The position numbers and the translations under genes were made by a program. Under the pieces are notes generated by a model. It made no database searches, was not told the origin of the DNA, and saw only the letters and a program-made list of their open reading frames with translations. Positions 1-11,900 of a DNA stretch of 64,000 bases are shown one piece after another. Position 1 is the stretch's first letter; every line of letters starts with the position of its first letter. Origin of the DNA: Valencia hispanica (taxonomy: Eukaryota; Chordata; Actinopteri; Cyprinodontiformes; Valenciidae); assembly GCA_963556495.2 (NCBI GenBank), contig OY747722.1, forward strand, positions 19,580,001 to 19,644,000. Reading direction: 5' to 3'.

Positions 1-606
1 TGCTGGCCAATTCAGCAGCTCACGGGCAGATGCATGGACGTCAGCGGAGCTGCGATCCAAAAAAACGAGAGGTCGGAGGGTGACGGGATGGCGACCCGAT
101 GAGAACCACGCCTCGGACTGCACACGGCTCACCTCTAAGGCTGATACACTTTAAAAATGCAGATCAAAAGCCGTGATTTCTATACACAGAAATTTGCAAA
201 AGTATTCATATCTCTTCAACTTCAATGCATCCGATTGTAATTGTATGGAACAAATCAAACCAAAGTAGTGCATCATTCTAAAGCAGATGATAAAGAACAG
301 AGTTTACACAAATTCTTTACAAATACAAATTTTGAAAAAAGGGCATTAAATTATATTTAGCCCACTCTACTGTGATTCCCCTAATCCTGTGCAATTTATT
401 GACAATGGAAATATTCCCAGTTCTGGACCTCTGCCTGAGCACTCTTTAACTCCTTATGGAAAAAATGGAAGGAGGTGGCACAGCTGTAGACCAAACAAGA
501 GCATTCATCAGAGAAGAAGCCAAAAGTTTGGAGGAGCTGCAAATATCCACAGCTCAGGTGGACTCTATTGAGACGGCAACTAAGTATTAATGGAATAGAA
601 GAAAGT
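1..606. other. Left edge, no supported gene
   Basis: Short open frames on both strands have no recognisable domain. The first 150 bases are GC-richer than the rest and then turn AT-rich. If atxn7l1 extends leftwards this is intronic. Confidence 0.5.
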
Positions 607-607
607 A

Positions 608-998
608 GGGATGTGTATTGGCAAGAATCTGGTGATGAGATATAAATCACAATACAGGGGGGTTCTATAGCATATATTGCAATACTATGAGTAAGACTAT
701 ATATTGTGATTTTTAAAATGGAATTCAACTGTATAAAAACTGTCACAGCATTCTAAACACTCCAACCTGTTTCATACTTTAACACATCCAGTTGTATTAT
801 TAGATCTAGTTGATCCACTGGAACCAAGAAGGTGAAAACAGCCACCAACTACTAGTCAGACTTTTAATTCATCATTATCGGTTCGTTTAAAATTCTAAAA
901 AATAAAATACAAATCAATACATTGCTTTTGAATATTGATACAATATCGTGACATAAAATATTGCGATATACCGGCGTATCAATACTTTATTACATTCG
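608..998. mobile_element. Short non-autonomous DNA transposon (MITE), family A copy 1
   Basis: The unit begins with AGGGATGTGTATTGG and ends with a near-complementary terminus (TATCAATACTTTATTACATTC). Most of its length aligns by eye with 54047-54531, sharing for example GAGTAAGACTA, AACCTGTTTCATACTTT and GTTGATCCACTGGAAC. The termini and ATCG-rich ends resemble hAT-type MITEs of fish, but the superfamily is an inference. No coding sequence is present. Confidence 0.6.
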
Positions 999-1019
999 TA
1001 GAAGAATGCCATAGTTGGA

Positions 1020-1445
1020 AGATGTTTCAGTCGCCATAGTAATTCATGTTTGCAGTCTGCCTCATGCCATATAGGGGGTCATTTTTTTGGCTTACGTGTT
1101 TAAATGCTGCACATCACTCTAAACACACAGTTCCAAGTGAAGAAATGGGGCGGAGGCAGCATCATGCTGTCGGAATGCTATGCTTCAGCAGGGAAGCTGA
1201 CTAAATACTGCCCCCTCAAAGACTGAGGTGGGGGTTACCCTTCGAGACGAATAATGGCCTAATACTGCCAGAGCCATGACGGAACAGTTCAGATTAAAGC
1301 AGATTCATGTTAGAACGGCCCAGTCAAAGTCCAGACCTAAAACTAATCAAGGGTTGAATCTCTGGATATTCTGGCAGAGACATAACCTATAAATACATTG
1401 AAGTCTGTAGTTGTAATGTCCAAGGGCTATGAATACATTTGCAAG
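1020..1445 (+). mobile_element. Decayed Tc1-like transposon fragment
   Basis: Plus-strand remnants of a Tc1-type transposase can be read: a stretch encoding the GGSIML-like motif (GGCAGCATCATGCTGT at about 1157) and one resembling the SPDL...I region (about 1330), followed by a terminal-repeat-like TTTGCAAGGCACT near 1440. Reading frames are broken throughout, so no product is expected. Confidence 0.5.
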
Positions 1446-3390
1446 GCACTATTTGCAGACTTAATTTAATACTCTAACAAGGTTTTTTTTTTATGATTAT
1501 TCTATTTTATGACCAGAACAATTATCAATAATGTCTCAAGTAGATGTATCATTAAAGTTAAGAGCCAAATATCATAGTCCTAATAACATATATAGGGATT
1601 CAGCGAAGAGCCCATTCATAAGTCATTCGGTATATGTGCTGGATATTGTCTGCTAACATTATTTTCCATCCACATGTTAAATCACTTAATGTTTGTTTTC
1701 ACACATGAAAGCATTGCTTACAAACCGATTAGCGGGTGTACATATTTGTTGGACAAAAACCCTTGTTTACAAGACTCCACCTGTAAATTATTTCATGTTT
1801 CCCAACTTTCATCAGCCCGCTGCTGATTATTAGAGGGCATACATGTGTGGCGCCTGAGCGCTTACCTAAATGACAGCTTGGAGTGATAAGCACCAGTTAT
1901 TGTATTGATCTGGCTGTCTCTTTGTGTGTGTCTGAGTAAATATCTCAGTAAAGTAGATGAATTTGGCCTTACGTGTCTTTGTCTTACTGTAATGCACATT
2001 TCTTAGTGCATTTATTAAAAAACAGCATGTTCAGATTGAGTGTTTTTTCCCCTTATGCTTTAAATTTGCCCTTTTCTAACTTTCCGTTTTTACTTTTTTT
2101 TTTACCTTGTTGTGAAACTACATGCTTTAACTTGCCTGTCACTTTTCTGCCAGTACACCTGAATTTCCCCACTGAAGTACAATAAAGGTTGTCTCTATTC
2201 AAAAGTGTGAGTATGTGTGGGTGTGTTTTGACCTCTCTGTGAGCTGCAATAACATCAGCTCAATATCTCAATCAAGTGTATGAGTTTGGACCGTCAATGT
2301 CTTTGTCTTACCGTAATGTGTGAGAATGCCCTGAGGAGTCACCACCTTACTGCAGACATGGCAGACAACGAGACAAAAATCCTCCAAAGCTGGGAAATGG
2401 GTGCAGACAAGCATCTCTGAAACAGACAAATCAGAAGCCATATTTATGTGGGTGACGGGGTAAAAAAACGGTCAAAGTAATTGATATTTCAATATAATCG
2501 ATACTACAGAAATGAATTATTAAAAAATACTAAACGTTACAAACATTTGCCTAAATTTTCGCACATTTTTCATTGTTACGTCAATATGAGTTCCCCCGTC
2601 GTGATCGTTTCGGCTCCACCCACTTTTTTTTAATGCACGTACTTGATACAGACTCATCCTCAATATAGGGTGCATGTAACAAAAGGGAACTATAGCAACT
2701 GTAAAAGCTCAAAAGACTGTTTCAGTGATTTTTCATGTCTGTCCTGATTCCTAGACATCTATCATTGCTTGATTAAATTAGTCTGTAAACTTGACCAGAT
2801 TCAGTTTGTCTGTTTTTCTTATACAACGATTCTACAATTTAATTTCAGGATGTTTTTGTGAAAAGAAAGTATGTTTTGCATAATTTTAATGTTAAGAGGA
2901 CGGTTGTCAGATAGTGTTCCCCCTCTGATTAACACGTAAACAAGCTCACACCACTTTGGAAAAAGAACATTTCTCAACGTGTTTCACTTTATATTCTGCA
3001 TTGAGCTCTATCCATGTTCCCATCAACCATGATCAGCAACACCGCAGCATAATGCTGTTTTCAGGGTAATGTAGTTTTTTTTATAGGGGTGATGGAGGAA
3101 AATAAATATCTGTGTTTCTCTTTACAGCCGACAGAACGAGAGCGGCAGAACCAAGAGGGAATTACATGAAGAGCGGCAGCAGCAGCAACAGGTTGTGTTT
3201 GTTTAATAAGTCCGTGGATGACAGCCCACTTTACTCTGAAGCCACCTGCCGAGGCATCACAGCCACTGACTCAAGGGAAAAAACTGATAAAACAAACTGT
3301 AAAGGCCACTAGAACCCCTGGAGCAGCATGTTTAAAAAAAAAAGAAAGAAAGATGCACAAGCAACCGCACACAGTTTGCCTTTACTTGTC
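1446..3390. other. No supported gene; diverged duplicated segment
   Basis: AT-rich DNA without a recognisable coding frame. The segment around 1940-1995 recurs in diverged form at 2262-2318; both contain GTCTTTGTCTTAC followed by GTAATG. A thymine run lies near 2093. An ATCG-rich stretch near 2480-2520 resembles MITE ends but is too short to classify. Confidence 0.5.
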
Positions 3391-3426
3391 CTTCAATTCA
3401 ATTCAATAAAATTCAATTCAATTCAA
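3391..3426. repeat. ATTCA/TTGAA short tandem tail of the LINE
   Basis: Imperfect repeats of ATTCA, read as TTGAA on the LINE strand, sit directly outside the element's 3' terminus. A short simple-repeat tail is expected at the 3' end of CR1/Rex1-group LINEs. This marks the end of the minus-strand element. Confidence 0.75.
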
Positions 3427-3558
3427 AAATACTTTATTGATCCCAGAGGGAAATTAAGTGTTGGTATAGCTCATATAATTAATTTTTAAGGAGTTGTTAT
3501 AGATGATGATGGCTGTGGGCAGGAAGGATTTCCTGTAGCGGTCTGTATTGCAGGGAAA

Positions 3559-5145
3559 CTAAAGAAGCCTCCGACTGAAGACGCTCTGTTGTTGTATGAC
3601 TGTCTCATGAAGAGGATGCTCAGGGTTGTCCATAATTTTTTTGATTTTATGAAGAATCCTTCTTTGCATCATCATCTCCAGATGTTCCACAGTTGTCCCA
3701 AGAACAGAACCAGCCTTCTTTATCAGGTTGTTTAGCCTATTTAAATCCCTGGCTCTGATGCTGCTACCCCAACAGATGACGGCTGAAGAGATTACACTCT
3801 CCACAACAGACTTGTAGAAGATCTCCAGCATCTTGCTGCAAACCTTGAAGGACCTAAGCTTCCTCAAGAAGTACAGTCTGCTCTGTCCCTTCTTGTAGAC
3901 GACTTCACTGTTGCGCCTCCAGTCCAGTCTGTTGTCAAGGTGAACTCCGAGGTATTTATACTCCTCAACCACCTCCACTTCTCCCATTATGGAAACAGTT
4001 TTTGACTTATCCCCGTTTCTTCTGAAATCTACAATCTTGTTCACATTCAAGGTGAGACGATTGTTTCCACACCATGTCACAAAGCGGTCCACCAGCTCTC
4101 TGGATTCAGCTTCTTGTACATCTCTGATACACCCGACAATTGCAGAGTCATCTGAGTATTTCTGCAGATGAAAGGTCTCTGATTTGTACTGGAAGTCTGA
4201 GGTGTACAGAGTGAAAAGGAATGGTGAGAGTACAGTCCCTTGTGGTGCTCCTGTGCTGCTGACCACCTGGTTTGACACACAATTCTTCAGTCTCACAAAT
4301 TGTGGTCTGTTGGTCAGGTAGTCATTGATCCAGGCGATTGTTGAGGGCTCCACCTGTGTCTTCAGGAGTTTCTGACAAAGCAAATCAGGCTGAATTGTGT
4401 TAAATGCACTGGAGAAATCAAAGAACACGATCCTCACAGTGCTGCCTGCTTTGTCCAGATGACAGTGGGTTGGTTGAAGTAGGTGGATGATGGCATCTTC
4501 AACTCCAACTCCACAGCGATAAGCAAACTGCAGTGGGTCCTGATACGTTCTTGTTTGCTTACTCAGGGGTGCCAACAGGAGTCTCTCCAGGACCTTCAGG
4601 ATGTGGGATGTCAGGGCAACGGGTCTATAGTCATTGATGACTGATGGGTGAGTTCTTTTGGGTACTGGAACAAGGCATGATGTCTTCAACAACACTGGAA
4701 CCTTCTCCTGAGTTAGGCTAAGGTTGAAGAGGTGCTGCAGAATCCCACAGAGCTGCTCAGCACAGGCCTTCAGGACTCTGGGGCTGACACCATTTGGACC
4801 TGCAGCCTTGTTCCGGTTCAGTTTCTCCAGCTGCCTCTTCACCTGACTTTTGGAGACAGACAAGTGGGAGGCAAAGGGGGTAGCAGCATTTCCTGACTTG
4901 GTTGAAGTCAAACTTGTGGAATTAGAAGAGTCCATGGCTGAGGTGAAGGATTAAACATCCGAGGTGTTACAGGAAAGCTGTTGATCAGAGGAGAATGGGA
5001 TGTCTGTTTGGCTGGGAACAGGAGAGGGGGATGCTGAGCTAGTTCCTGAACTGAACCTGTTGAAGAATATGTTCAGTTCATTGGCTCTGTCCAGACTTCC
5101 ATCTATCCAATCCTTCCTGTCCTTAAAACCTGTGATCTTTCTCAT
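3559..5145 (-). pseudogene. LINE reverse transcriptase and linker region, one in-frame stop
   Basis: A 458-codon frame (4935-3559) encodes a complete-looking RT: NKAAGPNGVSPRVLK palm entry, VFFDFSSAFNTI (motif A), STGAPQGTVLSPFLF (motif B), and KYSDDSAIVG (motif C, YSDD rather than the common YADD or FADD), followed by the LGVHLDNRLDW thumb region. A 64-codon frame (5145-4951) lies upstream in the same reading frame and is separated from the RT by one TAA (4951-4953) and five codons. The RT part has been spared disabling mutations; the linker has not. In an active element this would be continuous with the endonuclease. Confidence 0.8.
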
Positions 5146-5233
5146 TCCTGACCAGACAACTCTGATATTGTTCCTCTGTAATTAGTTCTCCAGCTTCTTC
5201 CTGTATGCCTCCTTGCTGTCTCTGATCTTGACG

Positions 5234-5539
5234 TTAAGTTGCTTCTGTATACTCCTCAGTAATTCCCTGTCTCCCTCCCTGAAGGCTCTTTTTTTTCTTG
5301 TTTAGCAGTTCCTTCAGGTCACTGGTGATCCAGGGTTTATTATTAGGGAAGCATCTCACTGTTCTGGTGGGGATGATGTTGTCCACACAGAAGTTTATAT
5401 AGTCAGTTACACACTCAGTCATGGCGTTGATGTCCTCTCCATGTGCTTGGCAAAGAGTCATCCAGTCTGTGGTTGCAAAACAACCCTGCAGGGCTTCTTC
5501 AGCTTCCTGTGACCATTTTCTCACGGTTCGTTTTGTCAC
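5234..5539 (-). pseudogene. LINE spacer between endonuclease and RT, shifted frame
   Basis: A 101-codon frame containing WSQEAEEALQGCFATTDW and NNKPWITSDLKELLNKKKK. This type of sequence normally joins the endonuclease and RT of Rex1/CR1-like fish LINEs. It is in a different frame from both the endonuclease pieces and the RT, so at least two indels separate the domains. No independent product is expected. Confidence 0.65.
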
Positions 5540-5561
5540 AGGTTGCCTCTGAACAAGTGGT

Positions 5562-6395
5562 TTATATTCTGAACAGAGAAAAACAAGATTGTAATCTGAT
5601 TGTCCTAGGTCTTGGTTTGGACATGTATGAATCCTTTACATTTGCATAAAACAAATCCAAGGTCCTGTTTTCTCTTGTAGAGCAGCTGACAAATTGTTGA
5701 AATGTTGGAAGTGTAGTAGAGAGTGAGGCATGATTAAAATCACCAGATATTGCCACAAATGCATTGGGGTGCTGTGTCTGTAGCTTAGCAACAACGGAAC
5801 TGATGACATCACATGCAGTGTCGGCAACAGCTGAAGGTGGAATTTAAACAACTGCCAAAATTACACTGGTGAACTCTCTCGGTAAATAATATGGACGAAA
5901 ACTCACTGCCAAGAGTTCGACATCTGGGCTGCAGAGACGACACTTCACAGTAACATGTCCTGGATGACAACATCTGTTGTTGACAAGCACTGCAAGTCCA
6001 CCACCTTTTCTTTTTCTGCTCGTCTTCAGATCTCTGTCTGCTCGTACAGTCAGGAAGCCTTGCAGAGAGACTTTGGAGTCGGGGATATGATCCAGCAGCC
6101 ACGTCTCAGTAAAACACATAACACTGCATTCACGGTACTCTGGCTGAGTCCTTGTAAGGGCTTGGAGTTCATCCATCTGGTTAGCCAGTGATCTTACGAT
6201 GCCCATTATGATCGATGGAAGAGATGGCTTGAACTTCCTCTTTCTCTGTCTCCTTTTTGCTCCTGTTCTGCATCCACGTCTCCTCCTTATCAACTCATCA
6301 GGGATTTGTGGCTTCAGTTGAGGCATTATTTCAGCTTTTGCGATGTTAATCAGCTGCTCCCGGCTGTAAACCACATTGTTGCCATGGTTACGCAT
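5562..6395 (-). pseudogene. LINE apurinic endonuclease, broken
   Basis: Two frames in register (6395-5844 and 5756-5562) encode APE motifs: the catalytic glutamate in CFTETWL, the KGGGLAVLVN region, and SGDFNHA with the catalytic Asp and Asn. A stop at 5844-5846 interrupts the segment where VYIPP-type sequence is usual. The C-terminal SDH motif that would supply the catalytic histidine is missing, because the frame ends after QSCFSLFRI. The endonuclease is therefore inactive. Confidence 0.75.
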
Positions 6396-6420
6396 AACAA
6401 ATTGTCAAAAAGGGAAAAAA

Positions 6421-6899
6421 TTTACATCACAAATCCTTCCAGCTTCACAGCACCAAAAACTAGAAAGTATACAGGTAAAAAAATCCAATCTTCTTTAAGA
6501 AAAAAAGAGGAACCAATGTGCAAAAAAAACAAAACTTAATATGCAGCCACCCAGAGCAGCGCAATTATAGAAATAGAAAATAAAATAAAAATAAAAATAG
6601 AAATAAAAAGACACTTGCATACAGATGAACGGATTTTAGGCACAACTTGAAAATAAAACGCACCACCTATCTTCATCTTTCTCATACTGATCAACTGTGC
6701 ACTGTGCACTAAAACCATCCCCTTGTGATAACTGACGTTTTATTTAGTTCAGTTTATGCAGAAAGAAAGCTTTTAGATTAACGAAATGCACAGGTGCAAA
6801 ATACAAGATGTGTGTATGATAAAAGCATTTCTACTGAATGTTCTCGGCTGTTTTATAAGAGTAAAACAAAAGTGATAAAAATTTAATAATCTTGGTTGT
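6421..6899. other. AT-rich flank of the LINE, no supported gene
   Basis: Contains A-rich runs (about 6478-6600) and no recognisable coding sequence. Part may be the LINE 5' untranslated region; its limit cannot be set without other copies. Confidence 0.4.
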
Positions 6900-7660
6900 C
6901 TCAGTTTTTCTTAAAGAAAGTACCCCTGGCCCTTTGCTTCACTTTTAGCTGTTTTTTTTTTTCTAACTTGGATAACTAACACGATAATTAACTGTGTGAT
7001 CTTTGTTTTGTTTTTCCCATTTACTAGATGTGATTTTATTTGTTTATCCTAAGAATAGAAAGCGATTCTGACTCTCTCTCTCTGTCTCTTTTCTGGATGG
7101 ATCCACCGATTGAGCTACTGCTGTTATTAACTCTGTATACGTTTTCTTCTTCTGTCCAGAGAAACTAACCCTGACCCAATGATTCTGTGTTAAGCATTTT
7201 TTTTTCTGGATGAAGACATTGACAGAACCTTTACTGCTATTAATTCACTATTCAAACTCATAGGGCACTCCTCCTGGGTTTAACTCTGGTCTTTTTCTTG
7301 CAAAGAGATTTTAACAGAGAAATTAATGGCATTAACCATGTTTACTCTCTTTCGGCTTTTTTATTTAAGAGAAAGTACTAGAGACTCATTTATTTTTTCC
7401 AGTTCCTCCTAAATGAGACACTAAGTTTGTTTCTCTCTTTGTTTTGTGGAAAGTACATTTGACATCCTCAACGCCTATGTGTTTAACCATGTCTCTTTCA
7501 TGAATGGAGGCATTGACGGTGCTCTCACTGCCAATAAGTTTGCATACTTTTTGTTTCACTTCACCATAGAAAGTACACAGCTAGGTAGGTCAGCATGGGT
7601 CTTTCAATTAAAAAGTTTTCATAACCCTTTTCTTTTCCCAGACGTCTAGTTTAGCCAACA
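6900..7660. repeat. Possible degenerate tandem repeat region
   Basis: Short blocks recur at irregular intervals: GAAAGTAC at about 6917, 7371, 7450 and 7570; TTTCTGGATG at about 7089 and 7204; ATTGACAG/ATTGACGG at about 7218 and 7513; TGCTGTTATTAA/TGCTATTAA at about 7121 and 7235. This suggests an old tandem or compound repeat of roughly 120-190 bp units. The unit is not clean and was not aligned by computation. Confidence 0.35.
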
Positions 7661-8561
7661 GGAGACAAGTCATTCATTATGGTCTTCTTATCTAAGAAGA
7701 AGCAGGCGGGTAACAAATTGTCCTCTGAAAGGCAGGCTAGAAGTGTAAACTGTTCTAGCTGGAGCACAGCATCATTATCCCTGAAGCTACAAGAGATACC
7801 CCCACCCACTCAAGGAAAACACAAGCTTATATTAAACACATTAGAAAACAACCAAATATGTCCATTTGAAAGCAGCTTTTCTCTTCTGGCTAAGCTTCCA
7901 GAAGCTAATCTTCCTGAACCTAAACAAGCTCTGCTGACAGAAATCACAGCACTTATTAAAACAGGCCTTAAGCCACACTCACAGGGAGGAGATGGGACAT
8001 GTACGGATGTGTGCGCGTTTGAGTAAGCGTCCAAGGAGGAGGAGGGAAGAAGAAGAAGAAAAAAAAGAAGCATGAGAGACATGTGTGGGTGCCTGACTGT
8101 TCATGTTGTCATGACCCTGCATTGCTGGCGAGCTTGCTGTCATCTCGAAGGTCTAAGACAGAGTCATGCTAAGTGGCTGTTGGCTGAGACAGCGCAGAGT
8201 CTTACGGGTGGGACTGTACCGTGCTTAATGACTGTATGTATGGAATGTGCATGTGATGGCCATCTTCAAGAGCGTGTGAATGAAAGCGCCAATGCGTGTT
8301 TACCAGGTCAGATCCGACTGCATCGCATTCACTCAATCAGGCTGGCCACATACCGACTGGCGGCCGGTCAGTTAGAAGGGATTTCATGACTGCAGCAATA
8401 TAAACGCTACTTTAAAGGCTACTGGGAGTAAATAATTTAGAGAACTACGATGTTATTCGAAGCGGCATTATAAAAATTGATGTCACCGTGGAATAAACCA
8501 AGGCAGGGTTCTGTGTGCTTTATCAGCATGGTGCACCTAACTTTGCTTTTTTTAATCTGTA
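7661..8561. other. No supported gene
   Basis: A 115-codon plus-strand frame (7679-8026) and a 105-codon frame (8072-8389) are present. Neither contains a domain, signal peptide or splice context I recognise. They are most simply chance frames in slightly GC-richer DNA. Confidence 0.4.
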
Positions 8562-8563
8562 TA

Positions 8564-8944
8564 CAGTCAGTAGCCACTTTACTAGGTATATCCTAATAGT
8601 ACCGTGTTGGATCCAGATTTTACCTTTAGGACTGCCTTAATCCTACACAGCGTAGATTGAATAAGGTGCTGGAGACATTACTCAAAGATATTGCTCCAAA
8701 TATCACGAGTAGATCATTATTTTCTGAAATTTCTCACACCAGACCATCTGGTTCCAACAAACTTGCTGTTTTCAAGTCAACCATTTCTCTATTATTCTGA
8801 TGCTCTGTTTGAACTTCAACAAATCATCTTTACTACATCTAGACGCCTAAAAGCATTTAGTAGCAACACCATGTTTGTCTGATTTGCCATTTATGTCAAC
8901 AAGCAATTGTACCAATAGGTACCAAACAAAGTAGTTGGCGAATG
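8564..8944. mobile_element. MITE with imperfect terminal inverted repeats, TA flanks
   Basis: The left end CAGTCAGTAGCCACTTTACT and the reverse complement of the right end (CATTCGCCAACTACTTTG) pair imperfectly, and a TA dinucleotide flanks each side (8562-8563, 8945-8946). The 381-bp length and lack of coding sequence fit a non-autonomous DNA transposon. The superfamily is not assigned. Confidence 0.55.
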
Positions 8945-11900
8945 TATATATTTTATTTTTTACACTTTATGAAAACTTAAAAGCCTGAAAAACTTGACCT
9001 TTCCTTGCCTTCCTGTGAATGCATGTGCTTTAGCACTTCAGGTATAATAGCAGAGACTGTGTGACTCCACCAGTCAGAGATTCACAATTGAACACCTTCG
9101 CACATCTGAACACCTCCACACACAATGTCTTTTCTCTGGGAAAAAAAGAGAAAAGAAAAGCATGCCGACGCACATTAATGTACTTGAGAGAGCTGAGCGA
9201 CAACTACAAGAAAGCGTGAAAAAGAGAGAAAAAATTACACACTGTAGACCGCAACTGTAACGCAAGATTTAAAAGAGGATGGTTACATAAAGATTTGAAA
9301 GACTGAGGTTACTAAACTCGGTTTAAAACTGTAAATTAGGTATAATTAATTTTTTAAAAGCATTGTTAGCCGATTGGTGAGTGTTGAGACGTTAGCATAA
9401 ATCGCCTGAGTCATAAGCACCCTAGTTTGATTTTGTACCCTTTAACTTAACCACTGCAGATCAGCTTTTTTTCCCTGGTTGTTAAGGATTCTATTGAATT
9501 GCAGTGATATTCATCAAATTAATGAAAATCATTATAATATTCTAATGTCATTGTGAATTATTATTTATGTAAGACTTTATAACGCACCCTTTTTCCATGA
9601 ACTGTGGTTTCAATTCCTGTTTGGGACAGCCAACTATCATGAAATACAAAGAATATGAACTCTCATCAAATTAAATTTACTCTGAGCAAATTCTTATAGA
9701 TAATTTATATGCATCAAAATAACAATTACACAGGATATGAGTAGATTATAAAAAAGAAGTCAATCATCAGCAGTCAAAACAGATTAAAAAACCTCCCTAC
9801 GGTCAGTATGAAACATTCAGCACTCCTTCGCCCTTTAATAACTTTTAAAGGTTTGGACATTTCATCTGGATTTGGCGTCAGTCTTTGCCCACCTTTGGGA
9901 CATTTTAGACCCACTTTTTGAACTGCCGATTGAAAGTTTTTTTCTAGATTCCACTTATAGCCTAGTGTATTGTTAGGAAATATGGACATGCAACTCGAAT
10001 AAATAATATTACAGATCTAGTACGTTCATCAGTAGCATCTAATTATTGTTATTTTGGTTTTAAAACACAGATAAACTAAGAAAATATAGAATAAACATCT
10101 GTTCAATGAGCAGCAGCTTTTAAGAACTCATTTACCAAAATATTGCAACTTTGGTTAATTTGTTGCTCGGGTAGCCAGCAACAGACATTCCACTTGTAGC
10201 TTGTCAGGTGGAAAATTTAAAAATAACATTCTGCACCATCATTGAACATTTTTATGACTCAAAATATTTCTTAAATGGCTAAATTTGTGCTTCTTTAAAT
10301 CATAGAGGGAGAACCGTTGGAGCATTCTTTCAGCCACCTGACTGGCAGTGGGCAGCAGCAGAAGAATAAAGACAGTGCTGCATATTTGAATCCTATATTG
10401 AAGTGCCTCTCAACTCATTAACATATGAATTAGTTATATACATTCTCTCCTAAAAGCATATCTGCGTTGACACAAATGTACTTTCATGTATAAAAAGAAT
10501 TTTTAAATTAAATTAGGTAAAGTTAATAATTAAAAAACTAATTTTAAAGGTTTCTTTATAAAATGCTAATGAGAATGCCACTTTCTCTCACATTGTGTTT
10601 GAGATATTTTGGTGAAGAGGTGTCATATGACTAATCATAACATGTTTGTTTGCAAAATTACTAACTCATTTACTTAACTGGCAACATAAATATGTGAAAA
10701 GCCTGTTCGTATACAGCTTAACACAACTGCCACGAGATGATGCTTTCTACTAACGGAGCCACTTCGGGGAAAAATAGCCAGCGTCATTATCATATTCAGA
10801 GGAAAATTTCACCCCTTAGCCATTTTGTACCTTTCTAGTTTTGGCCGCTAATGGAGCCATTTGTTGCAGGACGTTTTGTACTGAGAATACGTCGATTCAT
10901 ACCCGCCAAAGGGGAACGCGTCAAGCCTGCTCCGACAACAAATGATTTTAAGTAATTTTCCATATTTGACTCAAGGAAATGTGGTTGAATGATTCTAATA
11001 GGTAAGATCTACCACCAGGAGGTCACCTTAGGTTACATTGCTATGGCCTGTGTAATACAAATTTCAGAAAATATGTAGAACGAAATTAACTTATGTGATA
11101 TTTGAGCATTTCTTTGAATATTTATCTCCATTTATCATTAAATTATTCCACAAAAAACAAAAACAAAAAACTGATATGTAATGGTTTAGGTACATGGGTA
11201 TAAAACAAAATGGAGCAGGAAAATAAGAAAGGGCTTCTTTTTATAAAATAGTTGGGACGACCAAAACTGAAAAAGTGGAAAATGGCAAAGGGGAACAATG
11301 GCAAGCACTCACTTAAATCACAGTATAGCAAGATTACTTATGACAATCTCTAAGGAAAATGTACTAACAAGAAAGGAAAAACGTAATACTTACTCTTGCT
11401 CATTTTGTCCTCACCACTTATAAGAACATGCAGTTTCAGACTTGAATCTTTTTTTTTCTGTACACCACCAATGCAATCAACACCCTAGTTACAGCAGAAA
11501 GGGATGTTGGAAGAAGCAAGAAAAGCCTTTATTCTGAGTGTCTTCTGTTCATGCTCACAATGAGCCCCTTTGCACACCTAAAAACACAGAGCCAGCCCAC
11601 ATTTTATATCCCGATTTAACCTCTGTATATTACCACAAACTTTAGCTCAAGTCTAATTCAGCTTAAGTTCAAACTCCCTGAATCGGCACTGAACTGGTTC
11701 TCATGCACGAAATGTTCATGTGTGCAACGGAGGTAGTCTGGTTAGAGCTGGGATATTGATAGAAACATGGGGTCGAGTGTGTACAGCAACTCGAACAAAA
11801 CAACAACAAAAAACGCCTCAGTGCTGTAAGTAGCAACGTAGGTGGCAAGACTTAGTTTTATCTTTACTATGAATAGGCTAAAACAGAAAAAGAAAACAGC

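Larger units (their letters stand above)
3391..6420 (-). mobile_element. Rex1/Babar-like non-LTR retrotransposon (LINE), inactivated
   Basis: On the minus strand the order is an apurinic endonuclease (APE), a linker, a reverse transcriptase (RT), and a short 3' UTR ending in a conserved terminus (AGGGATCAATAAAGT-type, 3431-3452 on plus) with a TTGAA tail. APE followed by RT with a short simple-repeat tail fits the CR1/Rex1 group. The Rex1/Babar assignment is from recalled resemblance to fish elements, not an alignment. The copy carries nonsense codons and a frame disruption in the endonuclease, so it is not autonomous. A truncated copy of the same 3' end lies at 33946-34015. The 5' limit is uncertain; AT-rich DNA of no clear origin continues to about 6720. 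Confidence 0.8.

Noticed and set aside
7679..8389. Possible unrecognised small protein genes
   Set aside because: No domain, codon signal or splice context could be seen; kept only as unsupported frames.
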